This document shows positions 51,401 to 60,717 of a DNA stretch of 64,000 nt, piece after piece. The stretch's first letter is position 1, and each line of letters begins with the position of its first letter. Location: assembly GCA_016617855.1 (NCBI GenBank), contig JAECUM010012908.1, positions 1-64,000 on the forward strand, in the 5' to 3' direction. This DNA comes from Megalonaias nervosa (taxonomy: Eukaryota; Mollusca; Bivalvia; Unionida; Unionidae). The notes under the pieces were generated by a model, which was given only the letters and a program-made list of their open reading frames with translations, was not told the DNA's origin and did no database searches. Position numbers and translations under genes: made by a program.

Positions 51401-54400
51401 CAAGATTTGGTTTGCTTCATTTCTGAAAAGCATGAAATACTTCAAAACGTGTTAGGCAAAACATGAAAATATAAACTGTAGATTTGATGCTTTTATGCAA
51501 TCCTATTAGTTCAATAATGCTTGAATGCAATCCTTCTATTAGTTCCAAATATGTTTGTATGCACTCCAGTTAGTTCAACAAATCCTCTTATGAACTCCTT
51601 CTATTAGTTCAACAATGCTTGAATGCAATCCTTCTATTAGTTCATCAAACCTTCATATGCAATCCTTCTAGTTCGACATATGCTTGTATGCACTCCTTCT
51701 ATCAGTTCCACTAATGCTACCAAATTTTACTGCTTGTCAAAACTACCAATGTAATTGGCAATGTTCAAATACATAAAGTGTTTGTACAGTACATATATCC
51801 CCACTACCGTAATCTTTTGACAGCTAACAGTAATAATAATAATAATAATAATGAGAACTTTGTATAGCGCCTAATCTTTAGAAGCTCTAAGCACTTTACA
51901 ACATTTGACAACACTTAAAAAACATATATAATGATATGATTACAAAAATAAAAACAAACACCACGAAATTAGAAACAGAAAACATGCTGTAAATATTTAA
52001 GGTAAGGATACATTATAAGGGTACATTATTAGGTCTTTAAGTCTGTTCCTGCAGTTGAAATAGGTGAGTTTTAAGAGCGCTCTTGAATGAGATCACTGTG
52101 TTTTTGTGTCTAAGTGCAGTGGGCAATTCGTTCCACATTGCTGGGCCCTGGTATGCAAAAGAGCGTTGTCCATATGATTTCATTTTCATAGTGGCAATAA
52201 TGAGAATACAAGTGTCAGAAGAGGAGCGTAAGTATCTTGCAGGCGTGTACACATGGGTGAGGTCAGATAGGTATGTTGGACTGGAGCCCGTCAGTGAAAC
52301 GTAGCATAGAGAACAAATTTTGTTTAATTCTGGATCGTATGGATAGCCAGTGTAGGGTACAGAGCAGGGGAGAGGCATGCTCTGATCGTGGTACTCTAAG
52401 GATGATCCGAGAAGCTGTATTTTGAACTTTTTGAAGTTTCTGGAGTAGATATTGAGATGAACCAGACAAAATTGAGTCACAATAGTCCAGTCTTGAAAGT
52501 ACTATGGAACACACAAGTGTTTTAGTGGCATCAACTGAAAGATACTTGCGAATGGAGCTGATGCGTCTCAGCTCAAGATATGCAGCCTTGCATATGTTCA
52601 TGACATGTTGGTGCAATGAGAGAGTACTGTCAAGAGTAACACCGAGGTTTCGTACTGACTGTGTGAATTTAATGTTGGTGTTGCTGATATTTATTGTCTG
52701 AGGTAAAGGATGTGAATGAGAAAGTCTTTGTATTGTAATCAGAATGGCTTCAGTTTTATCATCATTCATCTGCAACTTGTTACATGTCATCCATGATTTC
52801 ACATCGGAAATGCACCTCTCTGCACCTTGGATGGTAGCTTCAACTTCAGTTGGATGGCTAGATTTGTATATTTGGGTGTCATCAACATACAATTGGAGGG
52901 TTAGGGACTGATACGTCAAGATGACATATAATGCAGAGGTGATCTGATGAAAGTTCGTGGGACACCAGGGAGGACTGTAGAATATATCATTAAGTCTGTA
53001 AAGAATCCAGTCTAAAATGTGACCATGTTTATGGGTGGGTTGGCTAACTGACTGTTTGATGTTGAAAATGTGAATGGAATCTAGGAGTTTTGATGTGCAT
53101 GGGTTTCCAGGACAGTCAAAGTGAAAGTTGAAATCTCCAAGAATAATCAGGTTGCCACCTATCAAATTTCCATACTCCAGGAGATTCGGAAACTGCTCCA
53201 AAAAGAGAGATTCTGTCAGCTTGTTTTTTCTACTAGGAGGAGGGCGGTAGAGGCAGAAAAAATGGACTGACCTTTGTTCCAGTGTGAGTGTAGTTTGGAC
53301 TAGTTAAAACGATGTGTGGTAGAAATTGAAGGTTGTAGTGTAGTTAAGATGGTAATGAAGCAAGGGATCATTGAATACAAGTGTCTATGCAATCTGTTGA
53401 CAGCTGACAGTAACGAAGCAAGGGATCATTGAATGCAAGTGTCTATGCAATCAGCTGACAGTAATGAAGCGAGGGATCAATGAATGCAAGTGTCTATGCA
53501 ATCTGTTGACAGCTGACAGTAATGAAGTGAGGGATCATTGAATGCAAAGGTCTATGCAAAAATTCTGTTGACAGCTGACAGTAATGAAGTGAGGGATCAT
53601 TGAATGCAAGTGTCTATGCAATCTGAATGCAAGTGAATGCAAGTGTCTATGCATTGAATGCAAGTGTCTATGCAGTCTGACAGCTGACAATAATGAAGCG
53701 AGGGATCATTGAATGCAAGTGTCTATGCAATCTGTTGACAGCTGACAGTAATGAAGCGAGGGATTATTGAATGCAAGTGTCTATGCAATCTGTTGACAGC
53801 TGACAGTAATGAAGCGAGGGATCATGAATGCAAGTGCCTAATCATTTGTTCAATTTTCAATATAAACAGTAACAAGATAACTTCATCAAGTCTAGCACTG
53901 TAAATAAATAGATTATATATAGGATTTAATAACAAATTAGTACAATCTGGTTGTTTAAGTGCTGAGTAAGTTTAGGTATCACCAAAAAGACACAAAGAAC
54001 AAAAATAAAGCACCCCCCCCAAAAAAATACCATTAATGGCCATCATACATCCACATGGTGTTTTATAGTCCTCAAAGAATGCACTTTGTGGGTATGGTTT
54101 GCTCTGGAGATTATTGCGTATAAATGACCTTGACCTTTGTTAAAGATATACAGTCTTGAACAAAGGTTAAGTGCAGACACCATTTGTTTCTTTGTTGACT
54201 TACCATGTCCATGACCTCTGACCTGTAAATCCCAGAATCTATAGGTTTCTTTATTACTCTAAGTGTAAATCTACAAGTTTGATGATGGAACTTACTCTAG
54301 ACAAAACATATTTTTCTTCTTTCTGCCACAGTGATCATGACCTTTCACTTTTTCAATAGAATTCTTTCTTACCCAACATGTAAGTGATCCAGAAACTCGA

Positions 54401-57400
54401 CCATGGTACATGGGATGGCCCAGGTATGTGATGTAGAACTAATTTTATTGTGTAGAAACCATTTTCATTCTTTTTTGATCCTTTTGACCACTGACCCTGA
54501 AATCAATAGATTCCTTCCTCGATCCAAGTTCAAGCCATCCACAAAGTTTCAGATTGACTGATTGATTGATTGTGGTTTTAGGGCCAGATCTGTAATGTAG
54601 CACTAATGTTATTTTTCAGAAACTATTTTCTTTTTTCAGTCAAATAGACCTTGACCTTGGACCTTTTGACTTCAATTTTTTGGGGGTTCATCCTTACCCC
54701 TAGTGAGTGAAAATTGTCTACAAAATTTTGGTGGAGGTACATGTAGTAGAACTTAAGTTATTGTGTAGAATAAGTAAAGTTAATGGAAAGACAGACAGAG
54801 AGGATGACTGGATAATACACTACACCAAAATGACAAAAATATTTTTTAAAAATGGTGGAAATACTCAAAAAATGTGGAATTTCAATTATTATTCATAGTT
54901 TTGTACCTTTTTAATTAAAAAAAACTTAAAATGTTGATTACATAGAAATTACACATTACACTTCATTCTGAGTATACAAGTACAGGCCATCAGGTATAAT
55001 TTTTGACATTCATTTAAAATAATCTGTTTGAAGATGTATGTATCTGTTTTTATCATGAATTATAATAATGACTTTGACAAAACCTATGATTTTATATGTA
55101 CCATTTGTTTATTTCAGGACAATTTTTCAACTTTAATCACCAAATATCAACCTTCATTTGTGTCATGGATACTCTGTAAATGAGATAAAAGCATAAATAG
55201 ACTTGTGCTTCATTTTAATTTTGGAAGAAATGTACCTCTGGTTATACATTTCACATAGTGTTAGGTAAACATGAGAATGTATGTTGGTTTCACTAAAAGT
55301 CTAAATATTCTCTTTAAATACATAATATATGGCACACTTCCACTGGCAGACTTAGACACTGTCATGAAGAAAAAAAAAAAACTGTATACAGTGGTTCCAC
55401 ACTAGTAAGCAAAGAAGAATAACATTGTCTCTTTTTTAAGGATGGCATGGTGATAGATCCCATTACATGATGTTATAATAACACTGTGTGTAATGTAGCC
55501 CAGTAGAAGGTGATTCATTATACCATTGTCCCTTTCATATGCATTGCATGGTCAAGGCTCAGATTATGTAATATAATAGTAACATAGTATAAATGTACCC
55601 CCATTATAAGGTGACCCAATATGACACTGTCCCTTTTATAATGAATCCATGGTCATGGACCCCATTACATTATGTAATAGTAACACTGTATAATGGACCC
55701 CAGTAAAAGGCACACCATTATAACACTGTCTCTTTCATAAGGCTGTTAAGGTCATGATCCCATTACATTATGTAACACAGAGGTCTCAAACTCAAACCAC
55801 CCTGAGGGCCACATGAGGGCATTTTGATGGCCCAAGGGCCACACCACCTTTGTTATCTCTCATGACACCTTGTGATGCCATTGATTTTGTGGGCTACAGG
55901 ATACAGCTTAGTGGGCCACATGCAGCCCACAGGCTGCGTGTTTGAGACACCTGATGTAACAGTGACACTGTATAATGTACCCCCAATATTAGGTGATTTA
56001 TTATAACACTATTTTATAAGGATAGCACTGTACCTTTAAGAAGGCAGGTATATTCATGAATCATTATGTAATAGCAACATTATGTATAATGTACTCCAGT
56101 ATAAGGTACACCAGTATAAACTGTCTCTTGTATAAGGCAACTGTGGTTATGAATCCCACTACATGATGTAATAGTAAGTTTAAACTTTGTATATAATGTT
56201 CAAAAGTATAAGTGACCTTAACATGGAACATTATCGGTAGGCTACTATATTAGATACCATTGTTCTTTCAGAATGCGCTGTATTTATACATTACTACATT
56301 AGATATCACTGTGTTTTCAGAACCCACTGCATTCATATGCTACTATTTCTGTATGAAAAAATATGCAAGAGTTTCTTCTGAATGATACTGCATGATGTTC
56401 AATGAGTTAATATTTTTGTATTTAAAAGTACTAATTTATTTATTATATAGTACTCATTTTTTTAATTTAGGACAGACTTTAACATGAACCCATTTGTCTC
56501 CCTATACAACATATGAAAATGTGGCACTTGGGGTAAATTGCCACTGACCATGTTATGTACAAAACTGAGTTATACTGAGAAATATACATATGGAGTCATG
56601 GTATATTGAGAATATTATAATTTACAGAACTGTGGTATAGTGGGCACTATCAAAATTCATTAAATAATAGTGTTTGGCAAAAGAAAATGAAGATATAAGA
56701 CTAAGTTTCACTTTGTTTTCTTCTAAATGTTTTTGTTATACACTGGTATGATCTTAATCATGGGGTCTATAATAGTACCACATTATATTCAGTATCATAT
56801 TATGAGAAGGTGTGTTATAACAGAGGAAAGCTGCATTTATCTTCACAACAGTGAGTTCTTTCTGAGGCCCACGTGTCACCAACAGCAATGCTATTTAGCA
56901 TGTAATATTCCAATGTCATTTCTGGTGAACTAAAGTTTATTTAAAATGGCAACATCAAAAATACTAATTTACTGATTGAAACTGATACCTCAGTATATTA
57001 ATTATTTAATAAATAAACAAAAACAATATTATTCAAAGAAAACTGGTTTCATTTCTGTTAATTCTGAGAGAATATACAACCATTCGGAAAAAAGCCACAA
57101 ACAAAACCACAACTGAGTACTGACATGTGTATATAATGAAAGTAATTATTATGAATATTACAGCCTCTCATTCACCTTTAATTTCTGAAAATGAAATTCA
57201 TCATCAATTATCTCTGTTGTCACAATTTATTTCCAAAAGTCCCACACCAGAATAATGATACATGTACAAGCATTTCTCTTTAAAGAAAATAATGACCACT
57301 TACATTTTCAGAATTAAAAAAAAAATTATCGATGGCTTTCAAGTTACTTAGTCATCAAAGATACAATCAAAATGGTGCTGACTAAGGCCCTTGTCAACAT

Positions 57401-60400
57401 GGTCATGTAGGCACATTTACTCATCTTTAATTAAAAAATAATTGTTGTTTGAAAATTTTAAACTAAATTAAGTTTAACCAAAATCTATTCAATCCTGAAT
57501 GTCATCAAAAGAACTTTCAGATGAAAATTTTTGATCACTATCGACTTTTACAATGGTGGCTAGGTACTCAACTGGGTCAAGAAAAGAGAACATCAGGTCT
57601 GATCATAGCAAATACTAGGGTAGTATGAGTTTTTTCTCAACATGTGCAACTTTTATTGCAAAATCACAGCACACGACAGTCAATCCTGTTTGTACTGGAT
57701 CATTAGGTTGACCTCATCCAAAAATGTCCCCATACTTTAACATTGATTTTGCCATATGCATTTCTTGGGGCATGTATATGATGACCTTCCGAATAATATG
57801 GATGTTTGAGTACTGAAATAAAGTGAATAACTGCCATTTTAAGGTATGTGTAATCAAAATTTGAGAGCTGACACCCATTTATGAAATGGCCAGTACTGAA
57901 TGCCTACATAACCTGAATGACTTGTACTTTAGAGCAATACATGCCTGAAGGAAAATGCCTGGAAATTTTTAATCTGCACTCAGTGTTTATTTATATGAAC
58001 ATTTTTCAAAAGATAATCCCTTTTACTAACTGAGTATCTTCAGAAAAGTAAGAAATTAAATTATGGCTATTGATAAAAGGAAATCAAAGCAGGTACGAGG
58101 TTAATTTTTCCAAAACCAGAAGTTGTTTATGTCCACTAGGTACCCAATTAATCCTGAAGTTCCATCGTTGTCAAAATTCGCAGTGTCCTTAAACTCATGG
58201 ACATTTCCCAAAAAGTTAGGCTTTCCACAGATGCTTGCATATATACAATATTATGATTAAGCAATGGTTTACATCCCCTCTGGACTTTGTACACTTTAGA
58301 AAACTAAAAAACTGCTCAGATACAAACTGATACAGATAATGCATTAGACTTTGTACACTTAGGAAACCAAAAATCTGCTCAGATACAAACTGATACAGGA
58401 GACAATGTATTGGACTTTGTACTAATTAGAAAACCAAAAAACTGCTCAGATACAGAAAATAAAGGAGACAATGCAATAAGATTTTTTGGATTAAGTTTCT
58501 TGCTACCTGGGAAAATCAAACTGATTACTGACCTGGTGTACTGTGTCATCCTGTAATCCAGTACACAACTGACCGCCAAACACACATTAACAATTATTGA
58601 CCTTTTTCTTAACCCTGGTCATCTGTATGCAAGGTGACCATATTTACCACTAGTATGTATCATTCCATACCAGTTGTTTCTTCTATGCTCTCTGGTTTCT
58701 CTAATTCAAAACTATACTTTATCAGCATGTAACTCATAAATAGCATGTAGGATGTGATACTGATTACTTCAGCAATAGGATTCATTTTTGACATTTTAAT
58801 TACACATATACCTTTAAACGGTGAAAATTTGGTTTAATTTCATTGTTCCTCGATCAATATTCCTTGCAAGATCATTATATTAGCAGAGATCAGTGTGAAA
58901 TTATGTGGTTATTTTTAGATGAGGTCAACTAAAAAAGTGTGATCTAGTGTAAACTGGATTGAATGTTGTTCACTATTATGTCACAATAAAAGTTCTGCAT
59001 ATTGGAAAAAATATTTTATTAAGCCAAATAAAAAAATACGTGTTGTTCCAGTTACATTGAAAAATAAATCAGGGTAGGTAGATTGGTAGAAACCATTTTT
59101 ATAATCCAGATGGATTTAGATAAAGCATAAACTAGTAAATAAGCATTATTCACATCCTGAATTTAACTTCAATCATAGTTACATCTCTTGTTAATTATTT
59201 CCAATTTTTTTTCCCCTCACAAAAATGTAGGGTCAACAGGAAAAAATAGGGTTCATCGGGTAACCAGAACTACACGTACTTTATTATTTGGCTTTACTCT
59301 GCACTGGTAATAATCAGACCCAACATCCTCTCTCCTGACCCAATATAGTATGCAGCCACCATTGTAACAATCCACAGCATTCAATAACTGGGGTCTGGAA
59401 ATTCTTGGAATAACAACTAAGATCATGATCACTCAACAATCATGTATGAACAGACATTAGTAAAACTATGTGAGTTATTATAGTTTAGAACATTTAATAT
59501 TATATTCAAGATCAATAAATACACCTACCTGATCATGCTGACATTCACTACAGTATAAGCTAGTACAATATTTTTATTCTTACCCCACTGACACAAAATA
59601 AATAAATTTTAATTATTAATTTGAGAGAGCAAACTACTTACTTAAGGATATTTTTTATGACGCCTACTGATGGATCTTCCATGGGTTGTTTGCCTGCCTT
59701 GCTGACAGGAGTGGGAGTTGCGTCAGACACAAAACCTACTCTAGCACCACCTGTGTAAAGAAAAATAATTGCTTACTATACAGTATTGGTTACTGACTGA
59801 AATTTAAAATTAGACAATTGGTTCATCATAACAGATCAACCATTCATAATAATCAGATCAAGATATTTTCAATATTCTTTCATGGATAAGGTCATTTTTG
59901 CATACTTGGTATTTATTATTTAAATATGATAGGTTAAAGTTCAATCATAATATTTTCACTTGTTCAAAAAGTTATAACCCTACATGGATCAAGGTTGCCA
60001 ACTGATATTTCCCCTTGCTATGACCTTGATCTTAGCTATAGTATGTGACACACTGTCTAGTCATGATATACAAGTCATTAAAGTTTCATTAAAATACCTT
60101 CTGAGGTTCAAAAGGATCAGGATACAAGTAAACATTAAAAAAAAATTTTCTATGACATTTCATTTTCAGGTGGGGGGAGGGGGGCATAGGTATGATATAA
60201 GACACATGTCTGTTGTAATCTATAATTGGCAAAAGTTTTATTATAATATTTTCATTGGTTGAAAAGTTATTCTTCGGTCAAGGATATGAATCACCGAATA
60301 ACATATTCCCTTGCTGTGACCTTGACCATGACGCAAGAGGCATAGCTATAGTGTGTAGCACACCAACTAGTAAATATATATGCAAAGGCAAAGTTTCGGG

Positions 60401-60674
60401 AAAATCACTCCAACCTTTACAAAATTATGTGCTAGACAATGCTAATAACATGCCCAACTCAAGATGAATATATACAACTGTAACTATAATCATTCATATT
60501 CAATTATGGATAATCATAACTGAACGTTTGGTCATTTAATTTCCTTATGAAATTTTCAGCTATTTTAATCATGATACCAATATTGCTAAGTGAAATGTTT
60601 TAATTGTAAACATCTTAAGAAGAGTTTAAAAAAACACTTCTCTCCTCTGAAGACACAGGTTTGATCAGATCTCT

Positions 60675-60717
<43 letters not shown>

